Positions 8,937 through 18,087 of a stretch of 21,734 nucleotides of DNA are shown here, piece after piece. The stretch is from Chara braunii (taxonomy: Eukaryota > Streptophyta > Charophyceae > Charales > Characeae): positions 1,296,814 to 1,318,547 of the forward strand of contig BFEA01000283.1 in NCBI GenBank assembly GCA_003427395.1, written 5' to 3'. Numbering within the stretch: the stretch's first letter is position 1; each line of letters opens with the position of its first letter. The notes below the pieces were generated by a model, which was not told the DNA's origin, did no database searches, and saw nothing but the letters and a program-made list of their open reading frames with translations. The translations under genes were made by a program, and so were the position numbers.

Positions 8937-9433
8937 GGGGAGGATCATTCAAAACAGTAGAATGAGCCCACCTCAAAATGCGATTTACTACTAAGTGAAG
9001 AAATGGAGAGAAAGTGAAGGGAGAGTCAGTAAAACTCACTCTCATGCATGAGATCTCAAGGTGGAAAGTGGCGATTCACATGGGAGTGAAGGAATGGACT
9101 AAACAAGAGTGAAAGATCATCAAAACACTAGGATGAGCACAAACAAAACTTGCGATTTGCTACTAAATGAAGAAATGGAGAAAAAGTGAGGGGAGTGTGA
9201 GTGAACTCACTCTCATGCACGAAATCACAAGATAGAAAGTGGCGATTCACATGGGAGTGAAGGAATGGACTAAACAAGAGTGAAAGATCATCAAAACACT
9301 AGGATGAGCACAAACAAAACTTGCGATTTGCTACTAAATGAAGAAATGGAGAAAAAGTGAGGGGAGTGTGAGTGAACTCACTCTCATGCACGAAATCACA
9401 AGATAGAAAGTGGCGATTCACATGGGAGTGAAG
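8937..9433. repeat. 171-bp satellite, two near-identical units plus partials
   Basis: gtggcgattc occurs at 9068, 9239 and 9410, exactly 171 bp apart. Units 9068-9238 and 9239-9409 look identical by eye. A third starts at 9410 and stops after about 24 bp. A clearly diverged first unit covers roughly 8897-9067 and overlaps the end of the 91-bp array. Each unit has the short inverted repeat gtgagt-ga-actcac. Confidence 0.94.
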
Positions 9434-9499
9434 GATGAGCCCATGGCGAGGCCATTACTAGTGAAAATGCCTCCTACAATCTACTCTAAGCTTTGGAAA

Positions 9500-9675
9500 G
9501 TGTATATGGAGAGGGAGAAGATGAGGAAGAAGAACAAAAGGAAATGAGGGAACATGGAGGAGTAGGAGAAGAGGAAGGGGGGAAGGGAAGAGGAGAGGAG
9601 GAGGAGGAGGAAAAAGAAGAAGAAAAAGAAGAAGAAAAAAAAGAAGAAGAAGAAGAAGAAGAAGAAGAAGAAGAA
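9500..9675. repeat. Purine-rich tract ending in (GAA)n
   Basis: 9500-9590 is G/A-rich. From about 9605 it becomes a GAA/AAA run, with at least ten GAA units before tatttt at 9674. The Glu-rich frame on the plus strand and Leu-rich frame on the minus strand are composition by-products. Confidence 0.9.
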
Positions 9676-10181
9676 TATTTTCGTTCTCTCCGCTCACCTC
9701 CTCAAGTATCTTGGTGTTGAAGTATCAATATTGATGATGCTTTCTCCTTCACTTGGCTATGGCTCCCTTCTTCCTCAAGCCCTTCTCATTCCTCCTCCTC
9801 AGTTCCTTTCTGATGATGGCAAACTCCTATCACTATGGTTATGGAGTCTTCCCCTCTAGGAGGGCTAGTGAGACTCCTTCTAGCCTTTCCTTCTTCCTCA
9901 CAGTCTGGGGGTTATGGCACATCACCTTTCTAGGCCACCCTTACTACCACCAGCCTCTAGAGTTCCTCACACTAGCCCACAGTCTCCTCTAAACTCCCAC
10001 ACTGGCAGGGGTTCCCCTCTCCTTACTCCAAGTGAGAGAAGTGTTCATATGAGCTCACTTGAGCAGCATGGGCACTCCTCATGCAAATGTTAGTGTTGTG
10101 GGTTGCTCCCTCAACTTATGTAGGCTGAAACCGGAGTACCGTCCAGCCCATGAGCCTCCCCATGTGCCCCAAAGTGAACCG
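9676..10181. other. CT-rich stretch with weak Ser/Pro coding texture
   Basis: Several frames have short Ser/Pro-rich stretches (for example SPSLGYGSLLPQALLIPPP near 9748), but each is interrupted. An open frame at 9753-9992 starts with a hydrophobic stretch that resembles a signal peptide; no further motif supports it. Probably a non-coding repeat or a decayed gene. Confidence 0.3.
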
Positions 10182-10397
10182 AGGTACCCCCAAGGCAAAA
10201 ACCCACCACTAGGCCCCTCCGGGGGTACCTGGACCTTATTTTCGGCAAGTACATGCAGTCTGAGTGGTTGGCATCAACTCGGATTGACTCTTGGCTTCCT
10301 TCAGCCTCCTTTTCCATTTTAGAATGCTGCCCCCTTGAGTCCAAATGCCCAAGGGGCAGCCCCACTCGAGAGAAAAAGGCCTAGAGGGCCTTTTTTT
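10182..10397. other. Three consecutive stem-loops
   Basis: First: aggtaccccc (10182-10191) with gggggtacct (10221-10230), 10-bp arms. Second: gctgcccccttg (from 10325) with caaggggcagc (to 10360), 11-bp arms with one bulged C. Third: aaaaaggcc (10373-10381) with ggccttttt (10387-10395), 9-bp arms, loop tagag, running into seven T. The third resembles a terminator hairpin in shape, but in this eukaryotic repeat context that role is not claimed. Confidence 0.75.
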
Positions 10398-10947
10398 CAA
10401 TTTTTTTAGTTTCTACCCCATTTTTGTTAGACCGAAGTATTTTACATGCCTCGGTGCTATTTCAGCCTTGGATCTGGCTAAGATCCAATGCCAACAATAT
10501 TTCGAGCTACCCCTTGGTGATCCTTGCTTTAAATTTGAGCCCCAAAGCTCATCTTTTCAATTTTTGGTACATCTGGCCCTCCGTTTGGGCCAAATGCACA
10601 CTTTTGTTTCTTTCCATTTTGGCCCACCAACTCATTCCGGAGTTGACCGTTTGAGTTGACCTCATCAAAAACGACCATATTCCCTCCTCCATAGATCTAA
10701 ATCTCAGATCCATGGCCCAAAAGAAAACCGGTCATTTTCCTTTTGCATTTTCTTTTAATTTTCCCTTTTTAATTCAGATTTTGCAGCGATATTGCCCCAA
10801 GGGCCATATCTTTGTAATCCGGATTGCCCTCCACTAAAACTGGAGGGATGAGCTCACAGCAGAGACATGCCAGTCCCTACTGTGCCAGTCTGAATAGGCC
10901 TACACATTCTCCTCCACTCTCTTTTCCCCCTTTGTCTCATTCTTCCC
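10398..10947. repeat. Family-X-like repeat sequence, diverged
   Basis: T-rich sequence with short inverted repeats such as ggatct-ggcta-agatcc (10470-10486) and the palindrome aatccggatt near 10816. The part from about 10868 (gccagtccctactg) resembles the hairpin at 20271-20312, suggesting this is the upstream part of a family-X copy. No coding motif. Confidence 0.45.
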
Positions 10948-11637
10948 ATATTTCATTTTAGGTGTTTTTTCCTCTGGGATTTTTTTATTCGATTGTTCTA
11001 TGATTTATAGATTTACAAAAGTGATAAATTTTGAAGAATTAGCCAAAATTTTGACTGGTTATGAAATGATTTTTTGGGGGGCTCAATCGAGTGGTATTTT
11101 CTCATGCCTAGCTAGTCCGAGATATCTCGGACTGTTGGGCAACCCTTCCATCATCATTATTTTGTTTTTTTTTCACTTATGGTTTTCCCACTTGATCCCA
11201 CTAGTGCTTGCACTAGTGGTGCTAATATTTTTCACCGTCTAGATCCTGATGCAAGGAATATGAGCAAGAGCGATATACATAAAACCAAGTTGCGAAATCA
11301 ATCCCAACTTGGTTTTCTGTATATCGCTCTTGCTCATATTCCTTGCATCTGGATCTAGAAAATAAAAAATATTAGCACCACTAGTGCAAGCACTAGTGGG
11401 ATCAAGTGGGAGAAAAAAACCAAAATAATAATGATGGAAGGGTTGTCCAACAGTCCGAGATATCTCGGATTAGCTAGGCATGAGAAAATACTACTCGATT
11501 AAGTCCCCAAAAAAGTCATTTCATAACCAGTCAAAATTTTGGCGAATTCTTCAAAATTGGTTACTCCTGTAAATCCTTAAACCATAGAACAACCAAATAA
11601 AAAAATCCCATAGGAAAAGACACCTAAAATGAAATAT
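10948..11637. repeat. 690-bp foldback palindrome with LTR tip at its centre
   Basis: The left arm 10948-11292 (345 bp) and right arm 11305-11637 (333 bp) are reverse complements with roughly nine tenths identity by eye. Differences are scattered, apart from about 12 bp present only in the left arm (cttatggttttc region near 11175). The loop is 12 nt (11293-11304). The outer ~300 bp of each arm is family-X-like. The inner ~43-51 bp is the first part of the LTR that occurs in full at 12135-13386 and 18088-19339. The host-LTR junction, ctagatcctga followed by tgcaagg, is at 11249/11250; its inverted form is at 11347/11348. No clear target duplication was found at the outer ends. Confidence 0.92.
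11114..11133. repeat. Perfect 20-bp palindrome
   Basis: agtccgagatatctcggact equals its own reverse complement. The same 20 bases occur at 11999-12018, and with one change at 11452-11471 in the right foldback arm. Confidence 0.95.
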
Positions 11638-11639
11638 TT

Positions 11640-12134
11640 TAATCCAGCCTCTGTAGAGAATTCATAATTTCGTTTTGATGCTGCAATAACATAAAAACAT
11701 AAACCATTTTTCCCTCATTTTCTCTCATTTTTCTTTTCTTTTCTTTTATTTCTTATTTGACAAGTGTGAAGTGGCTATTGAGTATTTTTCTAGGTCATGG
11801 ATCCTTATCTATGACCAGATTCAGACTCAGCAGTTGGTCGTTATATCTCGGATTATAAATAATGACACCCCCATGCTCATGAGGGGCTCCATTTTGCCTC
11901 CGTTAGTCTCAATTTTGAGCTCTCCTTGTTCCGATTTCCTTTTGACAACCTTTTTTCTGAGTAGAGCCTCTTGGGGCTCTATTTTCTCATGCCTAGCTAG
12001 TCCGAGATATCTCGGACTGTTGGGCAACCCTTCCATCATGATCATTTTGCTTTATTTTCACTCATGGCTCTCCCACTTGATCCCACTAGTGATTGCACTA
12101 GTGGTGCTAATATTTTTCACCGTCTAGATCCTGA
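11640..12134. repeat. Family-X copy, upstream half (split by the LTR element)
   Basis: From about 11750 to 12134 this matches 20380-20760 in order: gtgtgaagtggc / gtgtcaagtggcc; a hairpin module around atatctcgga (11831-11856); tgagtagagcctcttgg; the 20-bp palindrome at 11999-12018; and cactagtg-attg-cactagtg near the end. It stops at the LTR and resumes at 19340. The nature of family X (satellite, LTR or other) is unknown. Confidence 0.7.
12131..12134. other. Target-site duplication, left copy (ctga)
   Basis: ctga immediately precedes the LTR at 12135, and ctga immediately follows the other LTR at 19340-19343. Four bases alone would be weak, but the host sequence on both sides is colinear with the family-X copy near 20720-20800. 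Confidence 0.8.
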
Positions 12135-13386
12135 TGCACGAAATATGAGCAAGAGCAATATACAGAAAACCAAATTGAGAAATCACGCAAATGCCCAAGT
12201 AGCCATGTACGAGCAGAGAGTCTAAATGCACCGAGATTCCATCCAGATCAAAGTAATACAATGGACTCACGAGCCAATGTCCAAGCCCTCATACCACACC
12301 AACACCGTATCCAATGTCGCTCCTACTCTGTCTGACGCCCAACGCCCAACCTACACTACTCGCCTATCCTACAACACCAACGTTCACGCAACAGGCTCAC
12401 TTCGACCTTGAAGACCAATGTACATGACGTCAACACCATAGCTGACTTTCCTCATGCATCAGGTATGTATCTTGTCTCTCCTCATTACCCCTGACTACCC
12501 ACAGTGTGCATTCTCAACACCCAAGGACCACCATCACCATCCAGACCTGTGCCCAGCAGCCCTGCTATGGCTGTCATGTGCCCACTGCCCAGCAGTGCAC
12601 CTCACACCTCAGCGCCCGTGCGCGTGACCCAGCCGGCAACTTCGTGCATATCACGAAGTTGCAACGCAGCAGCGTGGCCGCATTGCCTGCCTGGGCCAGA
12701 ATGACCTCCTCAGCGATGCTCACTTTCCTACATGGAAAGTGAGCTCAGCCTCTGCTGCCTTTGCGTCTGGCTGGGCGAGCATCCAGTAGCTTCCAATCGG
12801 GCCTAAGTGTCTGCGTTCAGACCCAGTTGAAGTTACGGGCCTGGGCCCTTTACAGTTGGGCACGTCCAGGCAGTCCATCGGCCTCCACATTTTCGTTGTG
12901 ATCTCATTGGTTCACGACCACTTTATGCCGACAATGCTGCAATTTCATTGGTCCGTGTATGTTGTATGATGTGTCGGCCTCTGAAAACACACGCCCATGG
13001 CCTTAAATGTACGGGGCCCTGGGCTCAACTGCCAGTCGAGGCTGCAACTTCCGGAAAAAGCCAGGAGAGGTTCACATGGCTCTGTAACCGACTTGCATGC
13101 TGTAACTGTCTGATACCCACTTTTGGAAAAATGTCAAATCTTGGCCTCTTGTGAATATTCAGGCCCGCCCTCACTTAGGGCGGGCATAGGGCTTGCTGAG
13201 GGCCTCTGCCCAGAACATGTGCATGTCTGTTAAGGGCCCCGTAAGGGCTCATTCCCCGCACATATAGAACCCCTTTAGGGTGATCACACTGGCCTGTACT
13301 CAAGCCTTGGCACATATTGGCAGGCCCGCCTTCACTTAGGGCGGGCGAGGACTTTCCCAACACTGCCGAGGTGTCAAATCCTCGCA
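12135..13386 (-). repeat. 3' LTR (left copy)
   Basis: 1,252 bp, starting tgcacgaa and ending cctcgca on the plus strand; on the element's minus strand it also runs TG...CA. It contains stem-loops at 12638-12660 (aacttcgtg / cacgaagtt), 12718-12744 (gctcactttcc / ggaaagtgagc) and 13163-13185 (gcccgccct / agggcgggc). A related hairpin lies at 13324-13346, exactly 161 bp after the last. Open frames within it are not conserved between the LTRs and look like shadows. Confidence 0.93.
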
Positions 13387-13403
13387 TACCTTCCCCCTTA
13401 GCT
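13387..13403 (-). other. Polypurine tract of the minus-strand LTR element
   Basis: On the minus strand agctaagggggaagg is followed by ta and then the TG of the 3' LTR. This is the expected primer site for plus-strand DNA synthesis. The identical 15-mer occurs at 14874-14888 inside the element. Confidence 0.82.
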
Positions 13404-14789
13404 TTGAAAGTCCTGTGAGAAGCCTTTAAATTCTTCATCCACCTGATGTCTGCTGTGACTTGGTGCAGTATAACTTCTTGGAAGATGCAGAAGATATGAC
13501 GTCCAGGAGGCCTTCTTTGGGATATCTTTATCCATGGTTGGGGCCAGCACGCATTCTTAAAGAATGATAAAATCAATTTTCATTATCTATGCGTGTAGGC
13601 AAGTATCCTACAGATTGAGGAGGCTTTACTCTAAGGTGGGTATTATAGGGGTGACCATCCCAGTCAAACCCAAAACCAACCAGACAAGAAACCAGACCAG
13701 AAATGAGATCAGACTGTTGACTACCCCTTTAATTAGCTATAGTAGTATTCTAGATGGCAAGTCCTTATGTAACTGCCCGTGGCCTACCCTAGACTCATTC
13801 TTCGTACTTGACACGAAGTCTGACTACTCTACAGTGATCCTGAGCAAATCAACAACCCACAACAACTGCAAATTTTGAGCTGGCATTCAGTGGTGTTGAT
13901 AGTAAGGTTTCAAATAGGAAGGAGTCTACTAATAGTTTAAGCTTGCAGCATAACGGCCACAACGTAAAAAATCCTTTTTCGGGGCTTCAGGATGTCTTCC
14001 TGAAGGTATTTCGCAGTTAGTTGTCCTTCTATCTCAGCCACTTGCTTTTTGCAGTGCGGTTATAAGGTTGACATCTCTAGATTGTTTGAGCAGTTAGGCA
14101 GTCTGATAACTCATATAAGTCTATCCATACCTTAGTTAGCCCTTGAGATCTCAAGAATACCGATTACCTAGCTTACTGCAAATATCAGTCCTTTCTGTAA
14201 AATACCTTACACTTCTTTGTCCCGCTTGTTTCACATACATTTGAGAAACAGGTCCAGACGAAGAAAGAAAGTTTTGTATAACATTGAGGACAACCACAAG
14301 CATTAGCATAGGTTTTCTGCAACCTATCCTCGTTCAAAGTGCCCAGTCGCATGTTCATTTTTATTCGAAAAATAAAGTACCCAAAAGTGTTTAGTGTAAT
14401 TTTTCAATTACTAGTTTATAAATTAAGTTTTATATTATTTATTTGGAGAACCTCAGTCTCCGCGTCCCCATGTCATTTAGTTAGATTTTCATACATATAA
14501 TGATCTCTAAGCGTACGTGTATGGCCCGATCCATCTCTCCTTCGTTTGATTCGCCAGTTGCCATCTCTCAACATAAGTGTCATCCTATAGTTTTTTTCTT
14601 CAAGGGAAGGAGTGTTAACAATTTGTTGGGCTAACACCCTGTCTATGATTCTTGGCCGATTTCAAGGAGAATACAGACACTTAGCGACAACATTTTCTTT
14701 CTCAGAAGAAGCTTGATAGACCTGCCCTTTCGAGATTCAGAGATTAGGCAAATATCCCACCTGTGGTTCTGTCTGTCCCCATAGGAACA
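13404..14789 (-). other. Interior of LTR element, 3' half, no recognised coding
   Basis: AT-rich with no long frame on the element's coding strand. Short coding-like stretches appear near 14640-14820 on the minus strand. I looked for reverse-transcriptase, protease and integrase motifs without success. It may be ancient, decayed pol or conserved non-coding RNA sequence of a LARD-type element. Confidence 0.55.
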
Positions 14790-16750
14790 ATTCAAATATG
14801 AAGTGGTACCTCCAAACGGAATGTCACATAAAGTTTGTCGCTATCCGGCAAACGAGACTATTGTCCACAGTTGCCTTCCCCCTTAGCTGGAGGAACAAGC
14901 TACAATTTTCATGTACCCATTACACACATCTTTTTGGTGTGGCCTACGACAGACTCTACAGTTATCCTTGGCTGCTGCACTAGATCCTAGAGCACAACAT
15001 TCCCACCAAAAACGATTAGTGTAGTCCTAGGTAGAGTCATCGTCTACGAGAGCCCTATCAGGTTAAGGCCGTTTAACTCTGACTTCTACCCAACCTCAGA
15101 ACCTCAACTATGGTCACCCAGGCAGCTAACGGGTCTTCCATAGACCGCTTTCCAGCTAGCTCCTCTAAGGACTCAGACACATCTCATGATCAGAGCATCA
15201 TGTGGTCTAGATGTGCCTGCGGGGTGACTGAGGAGCCAGTAACCTCGGTCGTCATTTGAGAAGGTGAGGGAACGTCTACCAACTCAACATGCGCAGAAGT
15301 GGTTACAACCTCCACGGGCAGATGTGTATACCTTGGGAACTGCTCGCAGTGCTTTCCTAGGTTGAAAATGCCCCATCCTCTACTTGAGGTTGCACCCTCG
15401 TGGTAACCAGCTTGTTTTGACACTGCCTCTTGGTATGGTCGTACAAGCCACACCCTTGCAGAAGTCACTCACAAATAGGTCTCCCACACACTCCTAGACT
15501 GGTTGCTTCAATGCAAGCCAATCTCCTCAGCCTTGTTTAAAACGACCAACTCTCCTCCCTCGGAAGTATTATGGTCGTCTACCTCCGTGTTTAACCCCCA
15601 GGATCGTAGACTCCCTCTCCCTCTCCCCGATTCCTATCAGGAACTGTGTAGAGCAAGGAAACCCCGTTCTTGTCCTGATCTTGGGTTAACTTCTTCTTCC
15701 TCCTACCACCTTGACCCTGATCCGGTTTATTAAGCCAAACCTCTACATCCAAGGCTACCTTCCTGAAAGAAGAGAAGATGTGCATATCTGCAGTGGCCTC
15801 TTTGACCAACAAATTAGTCAAAGAGATATGGGGCCTGTACTGCATCGGCCGAAACCGGTTATCCGAACTTAGAGCCTCAACCCAAGAATCTGAATCCCGG
15901 TCATGACCGCGCTGCTGCACTTACCCATCTAACGATCCTACCTCCGTGACATAGCCTTCTCTCTCCAAACGCAGGTCACTGTACCTAGTGTGCGTCGGCA
16001 CCCTTCCCAACCTGCTGTTGGCCGTCAATCTGCATTGCAGCTTGCTGTGCAGGTTGGGGTATGTGTGGCTGTTCTGTAGAAACAACCATCTGAAAGGAAG
16101 AAAAAGAAGCATACTGAGCCTGCATGTCTACAGCTAACTGTCCGCCTGACAGACTAGTACCAAGCCTAGCTAGAGAAAGACCTGACACCAGCGACATTCT
16201 AGACGCTGGCGATGAGACAAGTAAAGGTTGCCTTTAGTCCGGACACTGAGCGGCGCAGCTAAGGATGTACCAATTTGTCCACTTCTACTGTCCACCCTCT
16301 GTATCTGAACCAAGCTGGAAAAAAGATAAGTGTCCATACTTTCTCGCATGGATATGGGCTCTTGCATGACTACCTCGCATACTCGCAGATCCTACACCGC
16401 GTTACTGAGTCCATCTCCTTCTGATCCTTTTAACCTAACTTTGTCATTGTCTCCTCTTCTAACTTGTATAGCTCTATCTCTAATCCTTTGCTTCTTGTCC
16501 ACTGCGTCACTGACCCCGACTTCTAGTTGAATAGGAATGTTAACGGCCTCCTGAATATCCAGGTCGGTTAGTGTGAGCTGGAGCGGCTTGCTGAACTGCG
16601 AGCTCGCCATTTGACTTGAGACTGTTGTCTTACTAACACCTACTTGGGCAGATAGTGCATCAGCCTGCATTGGCTTGTCTGCTGGATCCATATGCCGCTG
16701 CTGCTGCGGCAGCCGTTACTCACTCTTGCTCCGCTGCTGCGGCTGCCTTT
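14790..16750 (-). pseudogene. Broken Gag-like coding region of the LTR element
   Basis: Successive minus-strand frames carry protein-like segments in order from high to low coordinates. First are a Gln-rich stretch (RLPQQQRHMDPADKPMQ) and TLTDLDIQEAVNIPIQLEV (16392-16691). MQEPISMRESMDTYLF follows (16367 down), then a Gln/Pro-rich segment (VVSTEQPHIPQPAQQAAMQ). Next are RPHISLTNLLVKEATADM and a basic GGRRKKKLTQDQDKN (15591-15920), then SRGWGIFNLGKHCEQFPR (15190-15468). A CX2CX3HX4C cluster (CRVCRRPHQKDVC, 14922-14960) closes the region; it is one residue short of the usual CX2CX4HX4C knuckle. Frames change near 16380, 16180, 15985 and 15190, with several stops. Position after the primer binding site, composition and the knuckle-like cluster suggest Gag; no family was recognised. 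Confidence 0.42.
14874..14888 (-). other. Second copy of the polypurine 15-mer
   Basis: ccttcccccttagct on the plus strand is identical to 13389-13403. It lies about 1.5 kb inside the element. It could act as an internal polypurine tract or be left from an internal duplication; function is unproven. Confidence 0.5.
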
Positions 16751-18072
16751 CAGACCCAACACTACACACTGCTTTTAGTGGGGTCATCTGACTATTTATA
16801 CGGCAACCTTTCTAAAGGCTCTGCGCCATGTCAACCTCTTTTAGTCAACTCCCTCCTACTCACTGCTACACTCCCACCTCCGCTATAGCAGACCACTGTC
16901 TGCACTAGCGTCCTCATAGGAACCTACCGCAGCATAGGGTCTGACTGATTTGTAAAAATAAATATAAGAAAATAATTATTCGGTCCGTATTTTAGAACGC
17001 AGTTCAGGCGGTGTCAACCGAAAATATACAGATTCATGCAAACGATCTACTCTCTACTCCAATTAGTTCTCCAACGACAGCAGTAGACAAAACTGACAAT
17101 GGTAGACTACTTCAGTTCTAATCTAGAGCTGTCCGTCAGGTGTTAGCAGTTTGTTACACCTTAACTAATCAAAATAAAATAAATCATTTGTGCAGATGCA
17201 TGTGGAAATGGAAATAAACATAATAATATTCGAGCACCAACTGGAACCTTCCATCACCTATATCCAACGAACCTGTGAGCATCATCAAGTTGCGGTGTCT
17301 AAGGTGTGCAACTACGACCCACCCCTATGCCCAAGAAGTATGCTTATGACCAGCCTGCCCGTTCTTTATCCTCGCGTGCAACGAGCCTTACGTCTGACTA
17401 TGGTTCAGACCCCCAACCAGAAATATTTATAGACGGTCTGATGAGCGTCTGCAAAGGACTGGTCAGTCCGCACACCCCTTCTATCAGCGCAGCAAAGAGC
17501 CTCAAAGGACAAAGGAACATGGTTTGCGTGTACTACTCCCATGGGCTGGCATGGTGACCGTGACCCGTGCTTCGACCAGGGCCCTTCAGAGGCACCGCCC
17601 TCTCCTGCCAGATGCGCCACCTGGAAGAATGTCGTCTCTCAAGGTAGAGCGCTTACGACTCCTTACACAAAAGAGAGGACACTCAATGTTGGGCTCACTT
17701 CCTCACGGTAAGAAGAGATTGAGAGGGAAGGTAAGGTAAGGGAACAACGTATCTGGAGATAGCTGCCCCCAACCACAAATTTCTCACCAATTGAGCCGAC
17801 GTGCATTTTGACGACCTGTCATAGCCTGAGTACCACAAACAACACAATGTCGTGCCACCTTAGCCAAAATGCCATGTCAGCATGCTCTCATCACTCCACA
17901 CACATTCGTTGTTGCCACAGCTATCCAGCTGTCGCCACAACCTTCCAAACCCTCACCCCTCTACCTGGGTGTAGCTAATCAAGCCAGTGCCAAGGTATCC
18001 TCACTGCATAGAAGTGTCGTCCACGCACCAAGTAACCAAGACACCAGCGCCAGAATGGCGATACTCGAACCA
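16751..18072 (-). other. Leader region of the LTR element between primer site and Gag-like coding
   Basis: About 1.3 kb downstream of the primer binding site in element orientation. Minus-strand ORFs are short (17405-17620 is the longest within it) and show no motif. Plus-strand ORFs at 17190-17739 run against the element and look incidental. A long leader is common in plant LTR elements. Confidence 0.45.
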
Positions 18073-18084
18073 GCTCTGACACCA
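18073..18084 (-). other. Primer binding site, initiator-Met tRNA type
   Basis: On the minus strand the 5' LTR ends in CA, then att, then TGGTGTCAGAGC. The plant initiator-Met tRNA primer site is TGGTATCAGAGC, so 11 of 12 bases agree. This fixes the orientation of the element as minus. Confidence 0.85.
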
Positions 18085-18087
18085 AAT

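Noticed and set aside
9068-9409. Link to primate alpha satellite from the 171-bp length
   Set aside because: Only the length agrees; the sequence is unrelated and lengths near 170 bp are common in satellites.
7797-9433. CRISPR-like array
   Set aside because: Whole units repeat head-to-tail with no unique spacers between short repeats; this is satellite DNA.
9458-9720. Glu-rich plus ORF and Leu-rich minus ORF
   Set aside because: Produced by the GAA tract.
9753-9992. 79-residue ORF with a signal-peptide-like start
   Set aside because: The hydrophobic start is encoded by CT-rich sequence and nothing downstream resembles a mature secreted protein; kept only as weak texture.
15036-15050. LVDDD on the minus strand as a reverse-transcriptase YxDD box
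   Set aside because: Neighbouring residues show none of the other reverse-transcriptase motifs and a stop follows closely.
18050-18087. tRNA gene suggested by ggttcgag next to the primer site
   Set aside because: No acceptor stem, D-arm or anticodon arm could be folded; the sequence is the retroelement leader after its primer site.
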